NCBI GenBank assembly: GCA_015057555.1
Contig: SVEC01000013.1
Location: 1 to 64,000 of the forward strand
Length of the DNA: 64,000 bases
Reading direction: 5' to 3'
From: Lachnospiraceae bacterium
Lineage (GTDB): Bacteria; Bacillota; Clostridia; Lachnospirales; Lachnospiraceae
Part shown: positions 38,702-47,437 of the stretch, one piece after another
How the letters are laid out: each line of letters opens with the position of its first letter
How positions within the stretch are numbered: position 1 is the stretch's first letter
Program-made: the position numbers and the translations under genes
The notes under the pieces: model-generated
What the model saw: only the letters and a program-made list of their open reading frames with translations
Told to the model about the DNA's origin: nothing
Database searches by the model: none

Positions 38702-39892
38702 TTAGTCCGTAAAGTTGTCAAAATATCCCTGAATAAGAATAATTGGTGTACCCTTATCTCCGGAACCGCTTGTAAGGTCACAGAGTGAACCGATAAGGTC
38801 TGTAAGCTGTCTAGGAGTAGTTCCCTGAGAAGCCATATTTCCAACTAAGTTAGAATCCTTCTCCTTAATACTCTTAGAGATAGCTTCCTTAAGCTCTGCT
38901 CCGCTAAGGTTTGCGAAATCATTGTCAGCTAAGTACTTGAGCTTAAGCTCGTTAGGAGTTCCGATAAGACCACTTGTAAATGCTGGAGATACAACTGGAT
39001 CTGCAAGCTCCCAAATCTTACCCTGTGGATCCTTGAATGCGCCATCTCCGTAAACCATAACCTCTACGTGCTTGCCTGTCTTATCAAGGATATCAGCCTG
39101 AATTCCTTCAACTAAATCCTGACACTCTCTAGGGAAGAGCTTAATCTGATCCTCTGTTGACTTGTTAGAACCAAGTAAGCCATACTTAGTGTTGTAGCCA
39201 CTTCCATCAACAGAAGCAGTTAAGATGTCATCAAGACCACATACAACCTTAGCTCCGCCTTCTCTAAGAAGTCTCTTAGTTCTTACTCTTGTATGAATAT
39301 CACAGTTGATAATGCAATCTGCATAATCAAGGATAGCCTTAGCATTGTTGGCAAAGATAACCTCTACCTCAGCACCAGCCTCTGTAATAATATCTGAATA
39401 GTACTGAACATAATCAACACCAGTAAACTCATGCTTATTCTCGCCGAATAATTCACGATATCTCTCAAGTGTTAAAACATCTGTGTAAGGATTAATTCCT
39501 GCCTCGTCTAACTGGTCGAAAGTAAGGAGTGCATTTCCTACCTCATCACTTGGGTAGCTTAACATAAGAACAACCTTCTTAGCGCCCATTGCAATACCCT
39601 TTAAGCAGATTGCAAAACGGTTACGGGATAAGATTGGGAAGATAACACCGATAGTCTCTCCACCTAACTTAGCCTTAACATCAGCAGCAATGTCATTAAC
39701 TGAAGCATAGTTGCCCTGAGCTCTAGCAACGATAGACTCAGTAACTGCGATTACGTCTCTGTCTCTAAGTGAGAAACCTTCGCTCTCAGCAGCCTCTAAT
39801 ACACTTGTTACAGTGATATCTCTTAAGTCATCGCCCTGTCTAATAATAGGACCACGTATACCTCTTGATACAGTACCAACTTTTCTTTCCAT
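38702..39892 (-). CDS. Coenzyme F420-0:L-glutamate ligase (CofE)-like protein
   Basis: GPIIRQGDDLRDITVTSVLEAAESEGFSLRDRDVIAVTESIVARAQGNYA...; CofE-like N-terminal fold. Confidence 0.78.
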   Translation of the reverse strand: MERKVGTVSRGIRGPIIRQGDDLRDITVTSVLEAAESEGFSLRDRDVIAVTESIVARAQGNYASVNDIAADVKAKLGGETIGVIFPILSRNRFAICLKGIAMGAKKVVLMLSYPSDEVGNALLTFDQLDEAGINPYTDVLTLERYRELFGENKHEFTGVDYVQYYSDIITEAGAEVEVIFANNAKAILDYADCIINCDIHTRVRTKRLLREGGAKVVCGLDDILTASVDGSGYNTKYGLLGSNKSTEDQIKLFPRECQDLVEGIQADILDKTGKHVEVMVYGDGAFKDPQGKIWELADPVVSPAFTSGLIGTPNELKLKYLADNDFANLSGAELKEAISKSIKEKDSNLVGNMASQGTTPRQLTDLIGSLCDLTSGSGDKGTPIILIQGYFDNFTD

Positions 39893-40233
39893 GGTATATA
39901 CACCTTCACCTTCTATTTAGAATACGTGTAGGTAGCACCTTTTTCAGTGCTATCGTAAAAAACACATTGATATTATACATTGTTGATGGGTACCTTGCAA
40001 GAAAAAAATGTGTCGATTTGGGTAAAAGTTAATTTACTACAGTAAAGTGATAGTGCAATAGCAAAACAAAGAGGATGAAATTACTAACAAGAGAGAGATT
40101 ACTATGTTGATTTTGCTGATTTGAGAAAGAATATAAGAAAAATATGATGGTTCGTAAGATAATACAAATATGAGAGAAGAAATCTGCTAGTATATGTGTA
40201 GTATTATAATAGAAGATGGAGGTGTAATAGGGG

Positions 40234-40524
40234 GTGATTTTAAAAGTTGATTATGAGGGTATTTCGAACGTTAAAACATCAATAGATTTACAGAGAGCGA
40301 ATTTTGATGAATTTTATGAGGCATTAAAAAATACAATATATAGTCTTCCTGATTATTGGGAGGGAAATGCTGCTGACGGATACATACAACAATTCAGTGA
40401 TTTGTCATCAAGTTTTGAGGCCATAGCGACGTTATTATATGATTTATCAACACAGCTTAGTAATATATCAACAAATTTTGCTTCAAATGATTCTGGAATG
40501 GCCAGTCAACTTGGTGCAAGCTAA
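40234..40524 (+). CDS. WXG100-family type VII secretion protein
   Basis: GTG start; about 96 aa helical hairpin with central YWEGNAADGY (WxG). Confidence 0.85.
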   Translation: MILKVDYEGISNVKTSIDLQRANFDEFYEALKNTIYSLPDYWEGNAADGYIQQFSDLSSSFEAIATLLYDLSTQLSNISTNFASNDSGMASQLGAS

Positions 40525-40638
40525 TTTCTAGATGAGGGAGAGACAGCTTTGAATCGGAAGGTTTGGAGCTGCTTTTTTATAGTAATATTTTAAAATCCTA
40601 CATTGGTGATGATAACAATTACATAAGAGGTGAGGTGT

Positions 40639-41376
40639 ATGATACATACGAAGAGAGTATTGATTTTAGAAAATGATGCAACTGAAAGGAAGACATTGAC
40701 AGAGTTTGTTGAAAAACATAAGGATGTTCAGGTATATGCAACTGATAATATAGGTGAAGCAATGGAAATATCCTTGAGAAATAATATAGATTTATTTTTC
40801 GTTGATATTGTTCTGGATAATAATAGTTCTTATGAGATTCTAGGGATGGAATTTGCAAAAATGATTAGAAAGATATCCCAATATGCATTTACTCCAATTG
40901 TGTTCATAACCTGTTTAGATGATCCCAGTATGTCAGCATATAGAGATATTCATTGTTATAGTTACTTAGGAAAACCCATAGATTACGCTGAGGTTGAGAA
41001 AGTAGTCGATGATGCATTAAAGTATTCCAATTATAATTCGTATCATGATGAAAAGTTGTTTCTTAAAAAAGATGGAATTATTCATTCAATAAGAATGAAG
41101 GATATTGTATATGTGGAAAGTCATGGTGGCATGATGGTGATTCATTGCAAAAAGTGTGAGTTGACTTTGTTCTATACCAGTATTGATATGATTCTTGAAA
41201 AACTGAAATATGATGTTTTTTTGAAATGTAATAGAAGCATAGTGTTTAATACTGACTACTTAAAGTGTATTGATACAAAGCAAAATAAAGTAATACTTGT
41301 AGATGGATTGGGTGAGTTTAAGATAAGCAGAAAAATGAAGGAGTATATGTTAAGACACATAAAACAGGGTTCATAA
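40639..41376 (+). CDS. LytTR-family response regulator (AgrA-like, no adjacent kinase)
   Basis: REC core IDLFFVDIVLDNN...FTPIVFITCLDDPSMSAYRDIHCYSYLGKP; LytTR domain YDVFLKCNRSIVFNTDYLKCID. Confidence 0.9.
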   Translation: MIHTKRVLILENDATERKTLTEFVEKHKDVQVYATDNIGEAMEISLRNNIDLFFVDIVLDNNSSYEILGMEFAKMIRKISQYAFTPIVFITCLDDPSMSAYRDIHCYSYLGKPIDYAEVEKVVDDALKYSNYNSYHDEKLFLKKDGIIHSIRMKDIVYVESHGGMMVIHCKKCELTLFYTSIDMILEKLKYDVFLKCNRSIVFNTDYLKCIDTKQNKVILVDGLGEFKISRKMKEYMLRHIKQGS

Positions 41377-41455
41377 GCTTTTGATTCTGGTGGTTCTTTG
41401 TGTGATATGACTTTCTGGTAAGAGAGAAGTTAAAAATAGAGGTGGAGGACGAAGA

Positions 41456-41887
41456 ATGTTCGGTTTTGATGAAAAAAATAAAGAAGCTGAAGCTTATTAT
41501 ATAAATAACTATGCTAAGGACATAAGTGTATATAGTGGAAAAATAAGGGTATATACGGATTATATAGAACGTCTAAACACTGTATATGAAAAACTATCTG
41601 ATTTGTTGGAACGCTGGCATTGGGCACGAGAAGATGTAATAAGCATACATAATGAGGTGGAAGGAAAGTGGTATGGAGAGATTAAAGATAAGTATATGGA
41701 ATATTCAACGGACCAATTGTTTATGATAAATATGCTTGATTATAAAACAATGATGGAGACGGTTCAGATGGATATATATAACAAGATGGAGGAACTGAAA
41801 TGTAAAGTATCAGATTGTGAACAATACATACAGTCTCTCAAGTCGCAATACATGAAATACGTATGGGAGGAAATATACGGCTTTTAA
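41456..41887 (+). CDS. Small helical T7SS-associated protein (LXG partner-like)
   Basis: 143 aa, all-helical, W-rich centre (WHWAREDV...KWYGEIKDKYMEY); between WXG100 and toxin genes. Confidence 0.6.
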   Translation: MFGFDEKNKEAEAYYINNYAKDISVYSGKIRVYTDYIERLNTVYEKLSDLLERWHWAREDVISIHNEVEGKWYGEIKDKYMEYSTDQLFMINMLDYKTMMETVQMDIYNKMEELKCKVSDCEQYIQSLKSQYMKYVWEEIYGF

Positions 41888-41972
41888 CATTGGAATATTC
41901 ATAAATGTGCAGATGTTATAAATACAGTAATTTGTGAACGTATCTTAAGCCAGAAAAGGAGGGTGATTATTA

Positions 41973-42296
41973 ATGAAGGATATATTAGTAATGGATACGG
42001 AAGCTTTTAAAGCCATGATTCAATATATAGATACTCAATTAATTATGCTTGATAATTTCAATGATAATAAGGAAACCATGAAAAATATGTTTGATGACAT
42101 AGAAGATTCTAAGGTGTTGTATGAATACAATCTAATGGTATCCAAGTTAATTAATATGGTTGATGACTATTACAAAATGGTGAAAAAGGCCGTAAATGCA
42201 TTATATACAATAGGAACAAATCTGAGTGACTATGATAGAACAGTATATGTTCATACGACTCTTACCAAAGATTACGATATGATAGAAAACGATTAA
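41973..42296 (+). CDS. Small helical T7SS-associated protein (second LXG partner-like)
   Basis: 107 aa helical protein directly upstream of the toxin gene. Confidence 0.58.
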   Translation: MKDILVMDTEAFKAMIQYIDTQLIMLDNFNDNKETMKNMFDDIEDSKVLYEYNLMVSKLINMVDDYYKMVKKAVNALYTIGTNLSDYDRTVYVHTTLTKDYDMIEND

Positions 42297-42305
42297 GGAT
42301 AAATT

Positions 42306-43490
42306 ATGGGATATAAAATTGATTATAAAAAGTTAATAAAGCTAAGAAATAAGTTGGATGAACTTTTGAATGAGCTGGAAACAGATGCTAAAAATCTTAC
42401 AATCTTATCTGAATACATGTATGATTCCTGCTCTATAAATTGCAAAGCTGCAATGTCCGTAAAGGCATACGTCAAAGATGTCCATATCTCGGCGGTATCA
42501 CCCTATATCCTAAATGCCATAGATGTTGTGAGAACCATCACAACAGAGTATTTTTATGAAATGTATGAGATTGATAATGGGGAAGATAGTGTTATTCAGG
42601 AAGAACATCTGGAGAATCTGGAAGGGAAATTATACGGTTTAAAAAATAAAGCTTGTGAGATATTGTTTGAATTAGAAAAATATGCTGAAGCTATAAGTGA
42701 CATTATGGATGTTACAACGAAAAATGCAGAGGAGCTAGAACCATATTTTGATGAGCAAAAACTGATAGTAACAAAGCTAAAAAATGAATTCGCATTGTAC
42801 GAGTCGGAGAAATTGGAAGAGGCAAAGACTGCTCAAGAGGTAATTAATGGATTCTATACCAAAGTGTCCAACTATGGTAATGATAATTTGGACATAACTA
42901 AATACGATGGAGAATATTACATAGAACCTTTACCAACAGAAGGTCTTCCGGAAGTAGAGCAATTATATGACGAACTTGGCTATAACGATGAAGAAAATGC
43001 TATTGACACCCTTGGGGAAGTGGGTGGTATAATGAATAATACAATAGACGGAGCTAAGTATCATAATGGTAAATATACAGGTGGAAGAACGAAAGACGAA
43101 TTGGATGATTTAGCAAAGGATCCTTCTCATGCATATCGAATAGAATTGCAAGGACTAAAAGAACGTGAGATAGGCCTAGACTTGGAAGAACGAGGAGAAT
43201 TAGGTTATATAATTCGCGATGATGAACAAAATGGTGGGGCCGAATTTATAGATGTTACAACAGGTATAAAATGGGATATTAAAAGTTTTGAATCATATCC
43301 AAATGGTCACACTGATCCAAAAAAAGGAGCTTTTACAGTTTCAAATGCTATGAAAAAGATAAATAAAGAATTTGATAAGAACCATAATGTGATTATTGAT
43401 GTCAGAGAATTGACACCTGAACATATTGAAGAATTAAAAGATGCAATCGAAAGAGAGGGAGTATCTGATAGGATAATATGGTATCCGTAG
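42306..43490 (+). CDS. LXG-like polymorphic toxin with C-terminal CdiA-type nuclease domain
   Basis: Helical N-terminus (NCKAAMSVKAYVKDVHISAVSPYIL); C-terminus AEFIDVTTGIKWDIKSFES...NVIIDVRELTPEHIEELKDAIEREGVSDRIIWYP. Confidence 0.82.
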   Translation: MGYKIDYKKLIKLRNKLDELLNELETDAKNLTILSEYMYDSCSINCKAAMSVKAYVKDVHISAVSPYILNAIDVVRTITTEYFYEMYEIDNGEDSVIQEEHLENLEGKLYGLKNKACEILFELEKYAEAISDIMDVTTKNAEELEPYFDEQKLIVTKLKNEFALYESEKLEEAKTAQEVINGFYTKVSNYGNDNLDITKYDGEYYIEPLPTEGLPEVEQLYDELGYNDEENAIDTLGEVGGIMNNTIDGAKYHNGKYTGGRTKDELDDLAKDPSHAYRIELQGLKEREIGLDLEERGELGYIIRDDEQNGGAEFIDVTTGIKWDIKSFESYPNGHTDPKKGAFTVSNAMKKINKEFDKNHNVIIDVRELTPEHIEELKDAIEREGVSDRIIWYP

Positions 43491-43498
43491 GAGGTATT

Positions 43499-44107
43499 AT
43501 GATTAAATTAAAAGAAACGGATTTTGGAAATGTAATTACAGAGCATAAAAAATGGATAGATTCTCTAGGAAGACAAGGAACCAGATTAAGTATTGACGAG
43601 ATTGATTTTAGTGAAACTAATATATCTGAAAAGCTTTTTGAACAAGCATACATTACAGGGTGTTCTTTTGATAATATAAATGCTAAGGACATCTCGTTTT
43701 ATTTAGCAAAATTATGTGCTTCGTCATTTAGAAATAGTAATCTAGAGAACGTAGACTTTACAAAAGCTGATTTATCGTATGTAGAGTTTAGTAACTCGAA
43801 ATTATATGATATAAATTTTAACAAATGTGAATGCATAGAGACCAATTTTGCAAAAGCAGAATTAACAAATGTTAAAATGACAGATGTTTTGCTTGATACA
43901 GTTGATTTGAGAGATACTAAAATAAGTAATATTGATGTAAGTAATTCCTCATTGGAGGCTGTTTTGGTTAAAGGAATGTCTCTGAAAAATGTTATAGGTT
44001 TAGATAAATTAATTAGAGTGAGTATCAATATAGGGGATGTAGATAAAACAATAATGTTATATGGTGAAGATGCCATACAATGGCTGGAAAGTAATTCCGA
44101 ACAATAG
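43499..44107 (+). CDS. Pentapeptide-repeat protein, putative cognate immunity protein
   Basis: Start near the toxin stop (ATG at 43499 in frame with track ORF 43478); repeats NLENVDFTKADLSYVEFSNSKLYDINFNKCECIETNFAKAELTNVKMTDV. Confidence 0.75.
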   Translation: MIKLKETDFGNVITEHKKWIDSLGRQGTRLSIDEIDFSETNISEKLFEQAYITGCSFDNINAKDISFYLAKLCASSFRNSNLENVDFTKADLSYVEFSNSKLYDINFNKCECIETNFAKAELTNVKMTDVLLDTVDLRDTKISNIDVSNSSLEAVLVKGMSLKNVIGLDKLIRVSINIGDVDKTIMLYGEDAIQWLESNSEQ

Positions 44108-44176
44108 ATGTTGCATAATAAATTATATAGTAGGGAAATTGAAAATATCCCAGGATAGTGGAAGAAAGAATATTGT

Positions 44177-44584
44177 ATGAGCAATAAAGTTTACTATTTT
44201 ATTTTTGAAAATGAATATATGAATAACATAATAAATAGGCTGTGTGTGCTATTTGATGTATCTCAAACAGAAAATTCTAAAATTTACAAGGGGGAAACTG
44301 ATCAGGTATACGTATTGAATGCATTAGATGAAGGAATGGTATGTGTTTATGCAAATGACATGAGTTATATATATGAAATATATATCATTTGTACCCCGAT
44401 TCATCAATCTGAAATAGAAGAACTGTTGCGCTCCCTGTGTGATGAAATTGAGGAAGATTATGGAGAAGACAGGAGTAGATTTATAAATTGTATATCTCTA
44501 AAATCTGAGATTATGATGAAATGTTTTGAAATTGCAGAAAAATATGGGTATCGAGATATTGTTGAACGCCTTATAAATTGTTAA
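44177..44584 (+). CDS. Small acidic hypothetical protein (second putative immunity)
   Basis: 135 aa downstream of toxin/immunity genes; YYFIFENEYMNNIINRLCVLFDVSQ...; no recognised family. Confidence 0.55.
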   Translation: MSNKVYYFIFENEYMNNIINRLCVLFDVSQTENSKIYKGETDQVYVLNALDEGMVCVYANDMSYIYEIYIICTPIHQSEIEELLRSLCDEIEEDYGEDRSRFINCISLKSEIMMKCFEIAEKYGYRDIVERLINC

Positions 44585-44622
44585 TATTTTATAGTAATAC
44601 TATTATAATCCTTATAAGATGT

Positions 44623-44757
44623 TGTTTTGGTTAAAGGAATGTCTCTGAAAAATGTTATAGGTTTAGATAAATTAATTAGAGTGAGTATCAATATAGGGGA
44701 TGTAGATAAAACAATAACAGATTATGATAACTTAATTACAGAGTATTAAAAATGGAA
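44623..44757 (+). pseudogene. Immunity-gene remnant: 95-bp exact copy of the 3' region fused to a diverged 5'-end copy
   Basis: 44623-44717 identical to 43960-44054; following about 40 bp matches the start of the 43499 gene at 32/40 positions. Confidence 0.88.
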
Positions 44758-44785
44758 TAACTTGAATGGTTATTCCATTTTTTGT
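44752..44785 (+). terminator. Terminator
   Basis: ggaataacttgaatggttattccattttttgtt. Confidence 0.75.
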
Positions 44786-44899
44786 TAATAAATAATACCA
44801 CTAAGTGCATTCAAAATGTACCCAAAGTACACTGTAGGTTAATTTAACTTTCTAAATATTACAGTATAATGTATGGTATATAGACTATCAGGTGGTATT

Positions 44900-45292
44900 A
44901 TGTCAGATAAGAAGAGCTCACAAGAGAATATTGAAGCTGGATGTAGATTGAAGAAGGTCAGGGAGGAAATGCACCTAACACAGGAGGCGTTTGCTAGTAA
45001 ACTTGATATATCTGTATCAGCCTATAAGAAAATCGAAGGTGGAGAAAATGGAGTTTCTACAAAGGTTTTAAGACAGCTAAGAAGGATGAATATTTCTTCA
45101 GATTATATTTTGTTCGGTGAAATCACCCCAGTCGATAAGATATGGTATGAGGTGGATAATAGTACTGCCAAGGATAAGATGGAAATCTTTTTAAGACTAC
45201 TGTTAGAATATACAAAGGATGAGGTTAGCGGAGTGAAGTTGTCGAAGTCCCAAGTAGTACAGTTGATTTCATCAGTATTTGACAAAGGATAA
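44900..45292 (+). CDS. XRE-family HTH regulator
   Basis: RLKKVREEMHLTQEAFASKLDISVSAYKKIEGGENGVSTKVLRQL. Confidence 0.9.
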   Translation: MSDKKSSQENIEAGCRLKKVREEMHLTQEAFASKLDISVSAYKKIEGGENGVSTKVLRQLRRMNISSDYILFGEITPVDKIWYEVDNSTAKDKMEIFLRLLLEYTKDEVSGVKLSKSQVVQLISSVFDKG

Positions 45293-45295
45293 AGC

Positions 45296-46024
45296 ATGAT
45301 GAGGAATATATTGATAGTTGAAGATAATGAAGTTCACATGAAGGCATTAGTCAAAATACTTTCAAGTATAGAGGATATACAGATTTTTAAAGCATATAAT
45401 AAGGCGGAAGCCAATTATATGCTTTCTTTGAATACATATAATGTGTTCTTGGTTGATATTATTCTAGATACGAAGAAACCTGGAGATGTTTCAGGAATTG
45501 ATTTTGTAAATAAGCTTAGAGGGTATAAGGAATACCAATTCACTCCAGTGATTTTTATTACATCTTTAGAAGATCCGAAGCTGTGTGCATATAGAGATTT
45601 GCATTGTTATCAATATATTGAGAAGCCTTTTGTTTCAGTTCAAGTAGAAAAAACTGTAAGGGAAGCTTTGAAATTTCCTATAAATAAGGTGAATAAAGAG
45701 AATGCTTATTTTAGAAAGGATGGAATACTATTTTCAGTAAAGATAGATACAATTACACATATTGTTGTAGGAAGAAACGGTGTAAAAATTTATACTGATA
45801 ATGATTGTTTGCAACTAGGCTATCAACCAGTGACTGAAATATTAAAGGAATTAGAGTCGGATGAATTTGTTCAGTGTAGCAGAGGAACAATAATTAATAA
45901 GAAGCATATAGAATATATTGATTATTCTAACAGATATGTAAAACTAAGAGGTGTTAAAGATACATTAGAGATAGGTCCGATTATGAAAAAGCACTTAAGA
46001 GATGGGTTGAAGGATAATGGATGA
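45296..46024 (+). CDS. LytTR-family response regulator (AgrA-like)
   Basis: ILIVEDNEVHMKALVKIL..., FLVDIILDTKK, LytTR domain DEFVQCSRGTIINKKHIEYID. Confidence 0.92.
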   Translation: MMRNILIVEDNEVHMKALVKILSSIEDIQIFKAYNKAEANYMLSLNTYNVFLVDIILDTKKPGDVSGIDFVNKLRGYKEYQFTPVIFITSLEDPKLCAYRDLHCYQYIEKPFVSVQVEKTVREALKFPINKVNKENAYFRKDGILFSVKIDTITHIVVGRNGVKIYTDNDCLQLGYQPVTEILKELESDEFVQCSRGTIINKKHIEYIDYSNRYVKLRGVKDTLEIGPIMKKHLRDGLKDNG

Positions 46025-47291
46025 GTTTGGGAAGCTATTTACTACTTTGCTTGAATGTATATCAATATTATTATGGTTGCATATTAGCTTTAGGAAGAGA
46101 ATCAAACAAAGCAGAGGAAAATTGTATTTTGTTATTATATATGTAGCCTATTATTATATTTTAAACCAGTTCAAAATAGGCATTATATTTGACATTATTC
46201 CTATTGTACTGGTGTTTGTTTGGGTTAAACTACAATTTCATGAGAGCTATATTACTTCAATTGTAAAATATATTATGTGCTTACTGGGAGTTGGATTAAT
46301 ACAAGCAATAACCTTTGCTGTGATAGGTTATTTAGATGAGGAGATTATTAAATTTGAAATTGGGCAGATATATATCACGGCAAGTATAATAAGTGTAATT
46401 ATATCCATGGTTATATATTTTTTACTTAAGAATAAGGGGTTTCAAATATTAAAACTAGATGAGTATTCGGTAGCAGTGCTGGTTTTTATAGCAGGGATAG
46501 TTTTGTTTATAAAATATGACTATGAAAAACAAGGCGGAATTTATAGTTATGTTTATATGATTTTATTTTTCTTATTAATGTTGTTTGTTATAATGATGTT
46601 CAAGGGATTGAAGGTTAAGCACAATTTAGAGCAAAAACAACAGGAGTTAGAAGCGAGAGAAAATTATGAAAATGCATATGAGAAGCTTTTAATGGAGCTA
46701 AGACGAAAGCAACATGATTATGACAATCAAATTGCGGCATTATATAGTTTGCAAATATTAGAAGATAATCAAGATAATTTAGGTAGCATACAAAAGGAAT
46801 ATGCTGAAGAACTTTTAACAAGAGAAAAATATGATGAGCTGATAATGAAATGTGATAATCCGATTTTAACAGGATATGTCTACACTTGTTGTATTGAGGC
46901 TGCTGGGTTAGGTATAAGGATAGAGCCTAATATTATATGTCAAAAAAATAATTCTAAGATAGCATTGCATCAGATAATTGAAATATTGGGTATCCTTATT
47001 AATAATGCCATAGAGTACTTGAAAGACAGTAATATATCTAACAAGGAAATTAATGTACAAGTATTTGGGGAGTCGAGCCAATTGCGTATTGTGGTGTCGA
47101 ATGTGGCTGAATACATAACTTATAATGAATTAGAAAAAATGTTTCAGATGGGGTATAGTACAAAAGGAGATGACAGAGGGATTGGGTTATATTCCTTAAA
47201 GCATATAGTTCAAAAGAATAAAGGCAAATTGATAGTTGATAATATATCAAAATCCAATAAGAATTGGTTAGAAATAGAAGTAGTATTTTAA
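46017..47291 (+). CDS. GHKL-domain sensor histidine kinase (AgrC-like)
   Basis: Multi-TM N-terminus, ELRRKQHDYDNQIAALYSLQ (HxxxN), GILINNAIEYLKDS, STKGDDRGIGLYSLKHIVQKNKG. Confidence 0.9.
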   Translation: MDEFGKLFTTLLECISILLWLHISFRKRIKQSRGKLYFVIIYVAYYYILNQFKIGIIFDIIPIVLVFVWVKLQFHESYITSIVKYIMCLLGVGLIQAITFAVIGYLDEEIIKFEIGQIYITASIISVIISMVIYFLLKNKGFQILKLDEYSVAVLVFIAGIVLFIKYDYEKQGGIYSYVYMILFFLLMLFVIMMFKGLKVKHNLEQKQQELEARENYENAYEKLLMELRRKQHDYDNQIAALYSLQILEDNQDNLGSIQKEYAEELLTREKYDELIMKCDNPILTGYVYTCCIEAAGLGIRIEPNIICQKNNSKIALHQIIEILGILINNAIEYLKDSNISNKEINVQVFGESSQLRIVVSNVAEYITYNELEKMFQMGYSTKGDDRGIGLYSLKHIVQKNKGKLIVDNISKSNKNWLEIEVVF

Positions 47292-47327
47292 AAGGGAAGG
47301 AGATTTTTTAAGTCTCCTTCCCTTAGT
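47291..47327. terminator. Bidirectional terminator between agrC-like and agrD
   Basis: aagggaaggagattttttaagtctccttccctt. Confidence 0.8.
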
Positions 47328-47328
47328 T

Positions 47329-47433
47329 TTATTCGTCAAAAGACGGATATTCAGGTTCTCCTAAGAACCAAAAGCTACTCCAATCATCCCATTTTGGTAT
47401 GAAGCTGTTGAAGATTGTTGTCCAGAAATTCAT
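47329..47433 (-). CDS. agrD: AgrD-like cyclic autoinducer peptide precursor (missing from ORF track)
   Basis: MNFWTTIFNSFIPKWDDWSSFWFLGEPEYPSFDE (34 aa); RBS aaaggaggtg; starts 4 nt after the agrB stop; amphipathic N-terminus and EPEYP-type tail. Confidence 0.85.
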   Translation of the reverse strand: MNFWTTIFNSFIPKWDDWSSFWFLGEPEYPSFDE

Positions 47434-47437
47434 GCGT

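Noticed and set aside
38495-38715. Repeat region considered as an insertion sequence or CRISPR
   Set aside because: No transposase ORF, no target duplication found, no spacer-repeat structure
43699-44184. 161-aa minus-strand ORF over the pentapeptide gene
   Set aside because: Shadow ORF generated by repetitive pentapeptide codons
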